DNA of 64,000 nucleotides from Leifsonia sp. fls2-241-R2A-40a (GTDB lineage Bacteria > Actinomycetota > Actinomycetes > Actinomycetales > Microbacteriaceae), in NCBI RefSeq assembly GCF_030209575.1, contig NZ_JARVRS010000001.1:2604001-2668000 (forward strand), given 5' to 3'. The notes under the pieces are model-generated. The model saw only the letters and a list, made by a program, of their open reading frames with translations. It did not search any database and was not told the origin of the DNA. The position numbers and the translations under genes are program-made. This document shows positions 25,283-34,197 of the stretch, piece by piece (position 1 is the first letter of the stretch; each line of letters begins with the position of its first letter).

Positions 25283-25703
25283 TCTCTCCGTGGCGCCAGT
25301 GCGGTCGACGACGGCGACGGCAGTCGCCGCGCGCGAGCATCCCGGGGGAGCCGCCGGGTGACCGGCAGCGCGTCCGCCTGGATTCCGTTCGCCATTCGGG
25401 TGAGGCGGCGCCTCGCGGCGGCGCGCTCCTGGACTCTGGGCGGACGCGTTGTCGATCGTGTCTGGCAGCGAGCAAGCGCCGCGGTCGGGCGGATGCGACT
25501 CATGCCAGGTCCTCCGGGGAGGACGCCACCGAGCCGGACGCGTCGGCACGGCATCAGGGTGGCTACGCGTGCGATGGTACGCGCGTCGGGGTGGCGGTCT
25601 CCATCCCCCGGGGAGGTGTCCACAGGCTGCTGGGACCGTGCGCTTTCCCCAGGTCGCCGATCGCCCGGGGAGGTGCCGGGGACCTTCGTGGAAGAATCGA
25701 CGC
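25283..25703. other. 420-base gap between siderophore operon and hisS; no confident gene
   Basis: Three GGGGAGG words occur, two within the longer repeat CCCGGGGAGGTG (25607-25618 and 25664-25675). One minus-strand frame (ATG 25503 to 25279, 74 codons) has a good GGAGG before it, but its Arg/Ala/Pro-rich product looks like translated GC-rich DNA and runs into the iron box. An AAGAAT hexamer at 25692-25697 is the probable hisS -10. Confidence 0.5.
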
Positions 25704-26996
25704 ATGGCCTCACCGATCACTCCGCCCCGCGGCATGCGCGACTTCCTCCCTGGCGAGAAAGCCCGCCGCGAGCATGCCCTCGGGGTGATCCGGCGCAGCT
25801 TCTCCGCCCACGGGTTCGATGAGATCGAGACCCCCGTCGTCGAAGACGTCGAGCGGCTGCACTCGGGCCTCGGGGGCGACAACGAGAAGCTCTCGTTCAG
25901 CATCCTGAAGCGCGGACTCGACGGCGACGACCTCGCCGCGGCGATCGACTCGGGCGACCTGCTCGGCCTCGCCGACCTCGGCCTGCGGTTCGACCTCACG
26001 GTTCCGCTCGCGCGTTTCTACGCGTCGCACCGCGCGGAGCTGCCTCCGGTGTTCCGCAGCATCCAGATCGCGCCCGTCTGGCGGGCGGAGCGCCCGCAGA
26101 AGGGCCGGTATCGGCAGTTCGTGCAGTGCGACATCGACATCATCGGCGAGGCGTCGCAGCTCGCCGAGGTCGAGTTGATCACCGCCACGGCGGCCGCTCT
26201 CGAGGCGCTCGGCCTCGACGACTGCACGATCCGCATCAACGACCGTCGCATCCTGAACGGGATCCTGGAGTACTGCGGCTTCGACGAGGTGCGCTGGCCG
26301 CAGGTGCTCATCTCCATCGACAAGCTCGACAAGATCGGTGCGACGGGCGTCGTGGCCGAACTGGCCGAGGGCGGAGCCGACTCCGCGTCCGTGCTCGGCG
26401 GCATCCTCGGCGACCTCGAGCCCCACCTCGCCGAGGGGGGAGTCGAGCTCACCGTCGAGGCGATCACCGGCATCCTCCCGGAGGGCATCGATACCGATGC
26501 AGTGGCCGATCTGGAGGCGCTCGCGCACGCACTCGACACGCTGCCGCCGGGAGTGAAGCTGCGCTTCGACCCGACGCTGGTGCGCGGGATGGGCTACTAC
26601 ACCGGAACGATCTTCGAGATCTCGCACCCCGGCTCCGGCTCGTCGGTCGGCGGGGGCGGACGCTACGACGGGATGATCGGGCGCTTCCTCGGATCCGACG
26701 TGCCGGCGGCCGGGTTCTCCATCGGATTCGAGCGGGTGGTCGACCTCATCGAGCTGCCGGAGGACGCCGCGCAGGAGTCCGTCGTGCTGGTCTACGACCC
26801 CCTCGTCCCGCTCGACCGGCTGCTCGCCATCAAGTCGGAGCTCATCGGCCGCGGCAGCCGTGTCCGGCTCGACCGCCGGGCGAAGAACATGAAGGCGGTG
26901 CTCGACCGCGCCGCCGCGTCGGGCTTCCGCTCCTTCGCGTTCGTGAACACCGACACGCAAGACGCCTCCGCACTCGAGCTCAAGCCGCTGGGTTAG
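25704..26996 (+). CDS. hisS: Histidyl-tRNA synthetase
   Basis: A 430-residue class II synthetase. Motif 2 lies in APVWRAERPQKGRYRQFVQC, the histidine-specific segments are LVRGMGYYTGTIFEI and GGGGRYDGMIGRFLG, and motif 3 is AAGFSIGFERV. The final ~80 residues are the anticodon-binding domain (SRVRLDRRAKNMKAVLDRA). No ribosome site precedes the ATG; AAGAAT ends six bases before it, which suggests a leaderless mRNA. Eno follows on the same strand after 63 bases. Confidence 0.95.
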   Translation: MASPITPPRGMRDFLPGEKARREHALGVIRRSFSAHGFDEIETPVVEDVERLHSGLGGDNEKLSFSILKRGLDGDDLAAAIDSGDLLGLADLGLRFDLTVPLARFYASHRAELPPVFRSIQIAPVWRAERPQKGRYRQFVQCDIDIIGEASQLAEVELITATAAALEALGLDDCTIRINDRRILNGILEYCGFDEVRWPQVLISIDKLDKIGATGVVAELAEGGADSASVLGGILGDLEPHLAEGGVELTVEAITGILPEGIDTDAVADLEALAHALDTLPPGVKLRFDPTLVRGMGYYTGTIFEISHPGSGSSVGGGGRYDGMIGRFLGSDVPAAGFSIGFERVVDLIELPEDAAQESVVLVYDPLVPLDRLLAIKSELIGRGSRVRLDRRAKNMKAVLDRAAASGFRSFAFVNTDTQDASALELKPLG

Positions 26997-27017
26997 CCCG
27001 GCACCCGTCGTCACTAG

Positions 27018-28340
<1,323 letters not shown>

Positions 28341-28351
28341 CGCACCGCGCA

Positions 28352-28386
28352 CGGACGGCCCCCGGGGAACCCCCGGGGGCCGTCCG
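28352..28386 (+). terminator. Terminator of eno
   Basis: Perfect 16-bp GC-only stem (CGGACGGCCCCCGGGG at 28352-28367 with its complement at 28371-28386) and a 3-base loop, 11 bases after the stop. Confidence 0.82.
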
Positions 28387-28490
28387 CGTCTCCGCGCCCG
28401 CGCCTCCGTCGCCGCCCCCTCCGCCTGCGCTGAGGTGCTCGACGTTGCGCCGCCGCGCCGCGTGTCGCCCGCACCTACCAGCACCTCACG

Positions 28491-28549
28491 CCGAGTTGCG
28501 ACATGTGCTCACCACTCGACCCGGATTCGAGCAACGACTCACCACTCGA
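28491..28549. repeat. CTCACCACTCGA direct repeat with half palindrome
   Basis: CTCACCACTCGA occurs at 28508-28519 and 28538-28549, each copy preceded by CGAG and able to fold on itself. The left end, CCGAGTTGCGACATG, equals one arm of the palindrome at 19099. It lies between the eno terminator and the next small gene. Confidence 0.5.
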
Positions 28550-28588
28550 TGCCCCGGTATCGTGCAGGGAGCGGGGAGGGAGGCTGCC

Positions 28589-28834
28589 ATGACCACCGAG
28601 TCGGAGGCCGTCCCGCTCGTGCTGTTCCTCGCGCTGGCCGCGCTGTTCGGCGTGCTCGGCGTCTTCCTGCTGCTGCGGCCCGGGCGCACCGCCGCCTTCT
28701 TCGCCGACGCGGATGCGCGGCGGCGGTTCCGGGCGCGCGACGCCCGGGCTCTCGGCGCGGTCTTCACCATCGGCGCGGGGGCGTTCATCGTGCTGGGGTC
28801 CATCCGGCTCGCGGCCATCCTGACCGGCGGCTGA
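28589..28834 (+). CDS. Hypothetical two-span membrane protein
   Basis: 81 residues. A hydrophobic helix (VPLVLFLALAALFGVLGVFL), a basic/acidic loop with RRRFRARDARALG, and a second helix (FTIGAGAFIVLGSIRLAAIL) near the end. No family was recognised. ATG at 28589 has GGGAGGGAGG in front. It may be in the same transcript as the FtsB-like gene 108 bases later. Confidence 0.62.
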   Translation: MTTESEAVPLVLFLALAALFGVLGVFLLLRPGRTAAFFADADARRRFRARDARALGAVFTIGAGAFIVLGSIRLAAILTGG

Positions 28835-28942
28835 CGGCATCCCGACACCCCGCCCCGGCTCCGGGACGCACAGCCTCATCGCTTACGATGAGAGGGGGCC
28901 GCCCGGCCCCGTTCCACCGCCACCGCACCACCCGGAGGGGCC

Positions 28943-29467
28943 ATGCCGAAGCCGCGCGCGCGACGCGTCCCGGTGCGCATGTCCCGCCCCTCCGAGACCG
29001 GCCGTTGGCTGCGCCAGCTGCACTTCTCGGCGTTCTCGCTGGTGATGATGGGCGTGCTGGTGCTGGCCGTGCTCATCCTCGCTCCCACCGTCCAGGCGTT
29101 CCTCTCGCAGCGCCAGCAGATCGCCGACCAGCAGCACCAGGTCGACCAGCTCGCCACGCAGGTGGACACGCTCAAGGACCAGCGGGCCCGGTGGAACGAC
29201 CCGAGCTACCTGCGCGCCCAGGCCCGCGACCGGCTCTACTACGTCCTCCCCGGCGAAGTCAGCTACCTCGTCGTCGACGACCGCCCGGCCGCGGCCAAGC
29301 AGGAGTCCGCTCCCGTCAGCTCCAAGCTGGTGAAGACGCAGACCGACTGGGTGGGCTCGCTGTTCGGCTCCCTCATGGGCGCCGGGCTGACGGATGCGAC
29401 CCCCCAGCAGCTGAGCGGCACGCCGGCGCCCACCCCGGCGCCGGCCTCGCCCGCCCCGAACAAGTAA
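28943..29467 (+). CDS. FtsB/DivIC-like septum formation initiator
   Basis: 174 residues: a basic cytoplasmic N-terminus, one membrane helix (about 33-52), an extracellular coiled coil rich in Gln (SQRQQIADQQHQVDQLATQV), and the family segment RWNDPSYLRAQARDRLYYVLPGE, then a Pro/Ala/Thr-rich tail. These are the features of the DivIC/FtsB family, which bridges FtsL and FtsQ in the divisome. ATG at 28943 follows GGAGG. Position after eno and before DUF501 is the usual actinobacterial order. Confidence 0.88.
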   Translation: MPKPRARRVPVRMSRPSETGRWLRQLHFSAFSLVMMGVLVLAVLILAPTVQAFLSQRQQIADQQHQVDQLATQVDTLKDQRARWNDPSYLRAQARDRLYYVLPGEVSYLVVDDRPAAAKQESAPVSSKLVKTQTDWVGSLFGSLMGAGLTDATPQQLSGTPAPTPAPASPAPNK

Positions 29468-29481
29468 GAACCCTGACCTCC

Positions 29482-29997
29482 ATGACCAGACCCCCGTTCG
29501 ACCCCGTCACCGCCGAGGACATCGCGGTCGTCTCCGAGCAGCTCGGCCGCCCGGCCCGCAACGTCGTCGGCATCGCCGCGCGCTGCGTGTGCGGCCGTCC
29601 GACCGTCGTCTCCACGGCGCCGCGCCTCGACGACGGGACGCCGTTCCCGACCTTCTACTACCTCACGCATCCCGCGGCCACGGCCGCCATGTCGGCGCTC
29701 GAGGCCACGCAGGTGATGAACGAGTACAACGAGCTGCTGACGTCCGACGACGAGCTCGCCGCGCAGTACCGCGCCGCGCACGAGCAGTACCTGGCCGACC
29801 GCGAGTCCATCGCCGTGGTCGACGAACTCTCCGGGATCTCGGCCGGCGGTATGCCCGCGCGGGTGAAGTGCCTGCACGCGGTCGCCGCGCAGGCCCTCGC
29901 GGCCGGCCCGGGCGTCAACCCGATCGGCGACCTGGCCCTCGCCCGCGGCGGATGGTCGCCCGCGGTGTGCGAGTGCCGCATCGACGTCGCCGGGTAG
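29482..29997 (+). CDS. DUF501 family protein
   Basis: 171 residues. DIAVVSEQLGRPARNVVGIA at the start, the Cys pair in RCVCGRPTVV, FPTFYYLTHP, and the Cys/His residues in GMPARVKCLHA and AVCECRID are characteristic of DUF501, a conserved actinobacterial protein of unknown function. The repeated cysteines suggest metal binding. It begins 14 bases after the FtsB-like gene and is followed by a subtilase, so all three probably share a transcript. Confidence 0.88.
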   Translation: MTRPPFDPVTAEDIAVVSEQLGRPARNVVGIAARCVCGRPTVVSTAPRLDDGTPFPTFYYLTHPAATAAMSALEATQVMNEYNELLTSDDELAAQYRAAHEQYLADRESIAVVDELSGISAGGMPARVKCLHAVAAQALAAGPGVNPIGDLALARGGWSPAVCECRIDVAG

Positions 29998-30007
29998 GAA
30001 CGCTCGA

Positions 30008-31393
30008 ATGGGGGAGGGGATGCGCGGGCGCACGCACGAGCGCTCACCGGACCGCACGGACGGCAACCACCGGGTCCGTCCGCGACGTGGCCGGAATCCC
30101 CGCCCGCCGCGACGCGGTCTCGCCACCCTCGCCGCCGCCGCGGCGGTCGCACTCGCCTCGACTCTCGGCTCCACGATCCTCCCGGCGGCTCCGGCGCACG
30201 CCGACCAGGTGCGCGACCTCGAGTACTGGCTGAACGACTACGGGTTCACCCAGGCCTGGAACACGACCCGCGGAGCGGGCGTGAAGGTCGCCATCATCGA
30301 CACCGGCGTCGACGGGTCCGTTCCGGACCTGGCGGGGGCGGTCACCGGTGGGACGGACGTGTCGGGCGTGGGTGCGGCCTCCGGCGAGAAGCCGCTCGGC
30401 GACGCCGAGAGCGCGAACCACGGGACGTGGGTGGCCTCCCTGCTCGCAGGGCGGGGGACGGGCGGAGCGAACGGCGTCCTCGGTGCGGCCCCCGAGGCCG
30501 GGATACTGGCCGTCTCCGTCGCCCTCGGTAAGGCGATGGGACCGGTCGGCAGCGACGAGCAGATCGCCGAGGGCATCCACTGGGCCGTCGACAACGGGGC
30601 CTCCGTAATCAACATGTCGCTCACCCGCAACACCCTGGACTGGCCGGCGAGCTGGGACGAGGCGTTCCAGTACGCGTTCGCGCACGACGTCGTCATCGTT
30701 GCAGCCGCGGGCAACCGCGGCAGCGGAACGAGCGAGGTCGGTGCGCCGGCGACGATCCCCGGTGTGCTGACCGTCGCGGGCGTCGATCGCCGCGGAACCG
30801 CGAGCTTCGACGCGTCCGCCCAGGGCATCACCATCGGAGTGTCTGCGCCGAGCGAGCAGTTGGTCGGGGCGAACCCGGGCGGCGGGTACGTGCAGTGGGC
30901 GGGCACGAGCGGCGCCGCGCCGCTGGTGTCCGGGGCCGTCGCGCTCGCTCGCGCCGCGCATCCCGAGCTCAGCGCTTCCGATGTCATCGAGCGGATCATT
31001 CGCACAGCGAAGCCCGCAGGCGGCGCCGTGCCCAGCCCGATCTACGGCTTCGGCCTGCTGGATGCGGCGGCGGCCGTCACCGCGCCCGTCCCGCATGTGA
31101 CGGCGAATCCGATGGGTGACCTGGGCGAGTGGATCCGCATCCACCGCCGCGCCGCGACACCGTCGACCGAAGCGCCGTCGACCATTTCGCCCGGCGAACC
31201 CCAGGCTGCGCCCGCGCCGGCGAAGCTGACCCCTGAACGCGCGGTACCATGGAAGCAGTTCTTCTGGCCGCAATGGAGCGTCCTCACAGCATTCTGGCTG
31301 CCATTCGGTCTGATCGCCGGCTTCCTCGCTCTCGCCGCCCTCGGCGGCGTCGGCGCGTGGGTCCATTTCAGGCGAATGCGCAGCAAGGAGTAA
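30008..31393 (+). CDS. Subtilisin-like (S8) serine protease, membrane-anchored, mycosin-like
   Basis: 461 residues. The very basic N-terminus and hydrophobic stretch (about 38-62, ending PAHA) form a secretion signal. The triad is Asp98 (IIDTGVDG), His138 (NHGTWVASLLAG) and Ser301 (GTSGAAPLVSG), with oxyanion Asn236. A Pro/Ala linker leads to a C-terminal membrane helix (about 428-453) and a short basic tail. This layout is that of mycosins, but no type VII secretion gene is nearby, so the substrate is unknown. It starts 10 bases after DUF501. Confidence 0.9.
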   Translation: MGEGMRGRTHERSPDRTDGNHRVRPRRGRNPRPPRRGLATLAAAAAVALASTLGSTILPAAPAHADQVRDLEYWLNDYGFTQAWNTTRGAGVKVAIIDTGVDGSVPDLAGAVTGGTDVSGVGAASGEKPLGDAESANHGTWVASLLAGRGTGGANGVLGAAPEAGILAVSVALGKAMGPVGSDEQIAEGIHWAVDNGASVINMSLTRNTLDWPASWDEAFQYAFAHDVVIVAAAGNRGSGTSEVGAPATIPGVLTVAGVDRRGTASFDASAQGITIGVSAPSEQLVGANPGGGYVQWAGTSGAAPLVSGAVALARAAHPELSASDVIERIIRTAKPAGGAVPSPIYGFGLLDAAAAVTAPVPHVTANPMGDLGEWIRIHRRAATPSTEAPSTISPGEPQAAPAPAKLTPERAVPWKQFFWPQWSVLTAFWLPFGLIAGFLALAALGGVGAWVHFRRMRSKE

Positions 31394-31431
31394 TGTAGGC
31401 CCAAACTTTCGTGTTGAGGAGACGCATCACT

Positions 31432-32847
31432 GTGCCCAAAATCCTGATCGTCGGCGGCGGATACGCCGGCTTCTACACCGCGTGGAAGCTCGAGAAACAG
31501 CTCCGCCCGGGCGAGGCCGAGGTCACCATGGTGGACCCGCTGCCGTATATGACGTACCAGCCGTTCCTCCCGGAGGTCGCCGCGGGTTCCATCGAGCCGC
31601 GCCACGCGGTCGTCGCCCACCGCCGCCACCTGAAGACCACCAACGTCATCACCGCGAAGGTTACGTACGTCGACCACGCACGCAAGGTGGCGACCATCCA
31701 GCCGCCCGTCGGCGAGGCGTACGAGTTCGCGTACGACATCGTCGTGGTGACGGCGGGCGCCGTGTCGCGCACGTTCCCGATCCCGGGCGTCGCCGACCAG
31801 GCCGTCGGCCTCAAGAACATCGAGGAGGCCGTGTACATCCGCGACCAGCTCCTCACCAACTTCGACAAGGCCGCCGGGCTTCCTGCCGGCCCGGAGCGCG
31901 ACCGTCTGCTCACCGTCGTGGTCGTCGGCGGCGGCTTCGCCGGCATCGAGATCTTCGCCGAGCTGCGCTCGTTCGCCAGCAATCTCCTGAAGCACTACCC
32001 GGAGATCGCGTTCGAGGACACGCACTTCCACCTGATCGAGGCTATGGGCCGGATCATGCCGGAGGTGTCGCTGAAGACGAGCTACTGGGTGATCAAGAAC
32101 CTCGCCGAGCGCGGGGCGCAGATCCACCTCGACACGCAGCTCAGCAGCGCGGTGGACGGCGTCATCCAGCTGTCGACGGGTGAGACCTTCGAGACCGACC
32201 TCATCGTCTGGACCGCCGGCGTGATGGCGAACCCGACGATCGTCCGTCACACCGACCTCCCGATCGAGGAGCGCGGTCGTCTGCGCGTCCGTGCGGACCT
32301 TCGCGTCGGCACCGATGAGGAGATCATCGAGGACGCGTGGGGCGCGGGCGACGTGTCGGCCGTTCCCGACCTCACCGGCGCGGGCGTCGGCGGATACTGC
32401 GTGCCGAACGCTCAGCACGCGGTGCGCCAGGGCAAGCTCCTCGCCAAGAACATCGTGGCGTCGCTGCGCGGCGAACTGCCGCGCCAGTACTACCACAAGA
32501 GCCTCGGCGCGGTCGCCGGCCTGGGCGTCGGCATCGGCGTGCTGCAGTCCGGCAAGATCGCCATCAAGGGCCCGATCGGCTGGCTCGCCCACCGCGGCTA
32601 CCACGGCCTGGCGATGCCGTCGTGGGAGCGCAAGTGGCGCGTCATCTGGGGCTGGTGGAACAACGTCTGGCTCGGTCGCGACATCGTCTCGCTCGAGGCC
32701 GTGCAGCACCCGCGCGCCAACTTCGAAGAGTTCGCCGCCCGCCCGAAGCCGGCCGTGGAGGCCGCTCCGGCCGAGCCGGTGAAGAAGGCCCCGGCCCGCA
32801 AGAAGGTCGACCCGGCCAAGCAGCCGGCGGAAGTCACCGCGAAGTAA
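31432..32847 (+). CDS. ndh: Type II NADH dehydrogenase (FAD-dependent)
   Basis: 471 residues. The N-terminal FAD motif is ILIVGGGYAGFYTAWKLEK and the NAD motif is VVVVGGGFAGIEIFAEL (about residue 160). AWGAGDVSAVPDL is the second FAD contact, and GYCVPNAQHAVRQGKLLAKN is typical of NDH-2. A C-terminal amphipathic region and a Lys/Ala/Pro-rich tail would bind the membrane surface. It oxidises NADH with menaquinone without pumping protons. GTG at 31432 is chosen; GAGGAG lies about ten bases upstream. Confidence 0.92.
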   Translation: MPKILIVGGGYAGFYTAWKLEKQLRPGEAEVTMVDPLPYMTYQPFLPEVAAGSIEPRHAVVAHRRHLKTTNVITAKVTYVDHARKVATIQPPVGEAYEFAYDIVVVTAGAVSRTFPIPGVADQAVGLKNIEEAVYIRDQLLTNFDKAAGLPAGPERDRLLTVVVVGGGFAGIEIFAELRSFASNLLKHYPEIAFEDTHFHLIEAMGRIMPEVSLKTSYWVIKNLAERGAQIHLDTQLSSAVDGVIQLSTGETFETDLIVWTAGVMANPTIVRHTDLPIEERGRLRVRADLRVGTDEEIIEDAWGAGDVSAVPDLTGAGVGGYCVPNAQHAVRQGKLLAKNIVASLRGELPRQYYHKSLGAVAGLGVGIGVLQSGKIAIKGPIGWLAHRGYHGLAMPSWERKWRVIWGWWNNVWLGRDIVSLEAVQHPRANFEEFAARPKPAVEAAPAEPVKKAPARKKVDPAKQPAEVTAK

Positions 32848-32862
32848 CGCACGAGCGCACGC

Positions 32863-32899
32863 ACGAAGGCCCGGCCCCGAAAGGGGACCGGGCCTTCGT
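32863..32899 (+). terminator. Terminator of ndh
   Basis: ACGAAGGCCCGGCCCC, a GAAA tetraloop, then the complement with one bulged A. Located 16 bases after the stop. Confidence 0.8.
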
Positions 32900-32935
32900 C
32901 GTCGTGGCACGCATCGTGCGCGGCCGAGAGTGCAG

Positions 32936-33009
32936 TACCCCCAGTGGGACTCGAACCCACACTCGGGCGAGTTTAAGTCGCCTGCCTCTACCGATTGGGC
33001 TATGGGGGC
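32936..33009 (-). tRNA. tRNA with anticodon TAA (nominal Leu), short variable arm
   Basis: 74-base cloverleaf: acceptor GCCCCCA pairs with TGGGGGT (first pair G-U), anticodon arm GGCGA-CTTAAAC-TCGCC gives anticodon TAA (reads UUA), variable region only CGAGT, T arm GTGGG-TTCGAGT-CCCAC, discriminator A, CCA not encoded. Leucine tRNAs normally have a long variable arm, which is absent, so the amino-acid identity is less certain than the anticodon suggests. Confidence 0.88.
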
Positions 33010-33044
33010 CGGGTCCGGCGGCGCCGGTCGGGGGTGCGGGCGGG

Positions 33045-33152
33045 TTAGCGGTCGCGGTACGGGGACTTGATCAACTGGATGACGCCCGCGGTGGCGATGC
33101 CGCCGCCGACGATGATGACGAGCCAGATGAAACCGATGAGCAGACCTTCCAT
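33045..33152 (-). CDS. 35-residue single-span membrane microprotein
   Basis: ATG at 33152 to TAA at 33045. The product begins MEGLLIGFIWLVIIVGGGIA, continues TAGVIQLIKSP and ends YRDR: one clean membrane helix with a basic C-terminus. Base use is codon-like and the length is below usual gene-calling limits. No family known to me. It is encoded just upstream of the UAA tRNA on the same strand and divergent from the VOC gene. Confidence 0.6.
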   Translation of the reverse strand: MEGLLIGFIWLVIIVGGGIATAGVIQLIKSPYRDR

Positions 33153-33214
33153 GGGCCCAACGCTACACCGTCGGAGTGCTTGCCTCGGCCCGCGTCCGGG
33201 CGGATGGTGGTCGC

Positions 33215-33580
33215 ATGATCTCCATCGGATCCATCGTCTGGGGTGTGCGCAGCCTCCCGCGTGCGGTGACCTTCTGGACGGCTGCGCTGGGATACCGGCC
33301 GCGTTCCGAGCCCGACGTCGACTGGGCGCTGCTCGAACCGGTCGACGGGGACGGTGTGCAGCTCGCCCTGAAGCTGGTCGGCAGCGAGGCGAACCCGAGC
33401 CCGCGCCACCACCTCGACCTGTACGCGGACGACCAGGCGGCCGAGGTCGAGCGGCTGGTCGCGTTGGGTGCCGCCCATGTCGAGTGGGACTACGAGGAGG
33501 GCGCCGACTACGTCGTCCTCGCCGATCCTGACGGCAACCGGTTCTGCGTCGTCGCGGCGGGCGCGGAGTCGTCTGCGTAG
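33215..33580 (+). CDS. VOC-family protein (glyoxalase/bleomycin-resistance fold)
   Basis: 121 residues with paired beta-alpha-beta-beta-beta modules: IGSIVWGVRSLPRAVTFWTA at the start and YVVLADPDGNRFCVVAA at the end, the usual VOC closing motif. HHLDLYADDQ supplies a possible metal His. The substrate is unknown. ATG at 33215 lacks a strong ribosome site. Confidence 0.82.
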   Translation: MISIGSIVWGVRSLPRAVTFWTAALGYRPRSEPDVDWALLEPVDGDGVQLALKLVGSEANPSPRHHLDLYADDQAAEVERLVALGAAHVEWDYEEGADYVVLADPDGNRFCVVAAGAESSA

Positions 33581-33670
33581 GCGTCTGCGAAGACCTTCAG
33601 GCCGCCCGAAGGGACTCTCCATCCTGACGTCGCAGACTAGTCACGACACCCTTTCTGGTGAGGTGTCCCC

Positions 33671-33717
33671 GGTCCGGCCGGCGCCCGGGATCCCCCGACG
33701 CGGGCGTTGGCCGGACC
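33671..33717 (+). terminator. Hairpin after the VOC gene
   Basis: GGTCCGGCC (33671-33679) pairs with GGCCGGACC (33709-33717), and CGCCCG with CGGGCG inside it. Lies in the 190-base gap before the next gene, about 90 bases beyond the stop; otherwise nothing was seen there. Confidence 0.45.
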
Positions 33718-33770
33718 TCCACTCGTTCGCACGGGCCGAAGCCCCGCGGCGCCGCCGATAGGCTCGGACG

Positions 33771-34148
33771 GTGACCACCCGGTGCCCCTGCCTCAGCGGC
33801 GAGACGTACGACGCCTGCTGCGGTCCGCTGCACCGCGGCGAGCCGGCGCCCACCGCCGAGCGGCTCATGCGGTCGCGCTTCAGCGCCTTCGCGCTCGGGG
33901 ACGCCGACTACCTGCTGCGCAGCTGGCATCCGTCCACCCGGCCGACCGAGCTGACTCTCGACCCGGACCTACGGTGGTACCGGCTCGACATCCAGCGCAC
34001 CGAGCGCGGTGGCCCGTTCGATCGGGACGGCGTGGTCGAGTTCGTCGCGTACTACAAGGGCTCCGACCGGGGCGCGCTGCACGAGGTGTCGCGCTTCGTC
34101 CGCGAGGAGCGGGACTGGTTCTACGTGGAGGCGCTGACCCCGTCCTGA
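33771..34148 (+). CDS. UPF0225 (YchJ-like) SEC-C metal-binding protein
   Basis: 125 residues. The N-terminus CPCLSGETYDACCGPLH is a SEC-C-like zinc motif with four cysteines and a histidine. The rest follows the YchJ family, with AERLMRSRFSAFALGDADYL and LRSWHPSTRP, an NTF2-like fold. Function is unknown. TAGGCT ends six bases before the GTG, so the transcript is probably leaderless. Confidence 0.88.
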   Translation: MTTRCPCLSGETYDACCGPLHRGEPAPTAERLMRSRFSAFALGDADYLLRSWHPSTRPTELTLDPDLRWYRLDIQRTERGGPFDRDGVVEFVAYYKGSDRGALHEVSRFVREERDWFYVEALTPS

Positions 34149-34184
34149 GGCGCTGACGCTGGCGCTGACGCTGGCGCTGACGCT
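34149..34184. repeat. Three tandem copies of a 12-base unit
   Basis: GGCGCTGACGCT is repeated three times exactly, with a partial fourth copy, starting on the YchJ stop codon side and ending 13 bases before the stop of the convergent membrane-protein gene. It lies between the two stops and is likely to vary in copy number. Confidence 0.85.
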
Positions 34185-34197
34185 GGCGCGGACGCAG

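Noticed and set aside
25279-25503. 74-codon minus-strand gene with a GGAGG site
   Set aside because: Arg/Ala/Pro-rich product typical of chance GC-rich frames, and its end enters the iron box that must serve as the promoter of the siderophore operon.
30008-31393. Type VII secretion locus
   Set aside because: The mycosin-like protease stands alone; no EccC, EccB or WXG100 gene is present in the window.
34149-34184. CRISPR-like repeat
   Set aside because: Units are contiguous 12-mers with no spacers and no cas genes nearby.
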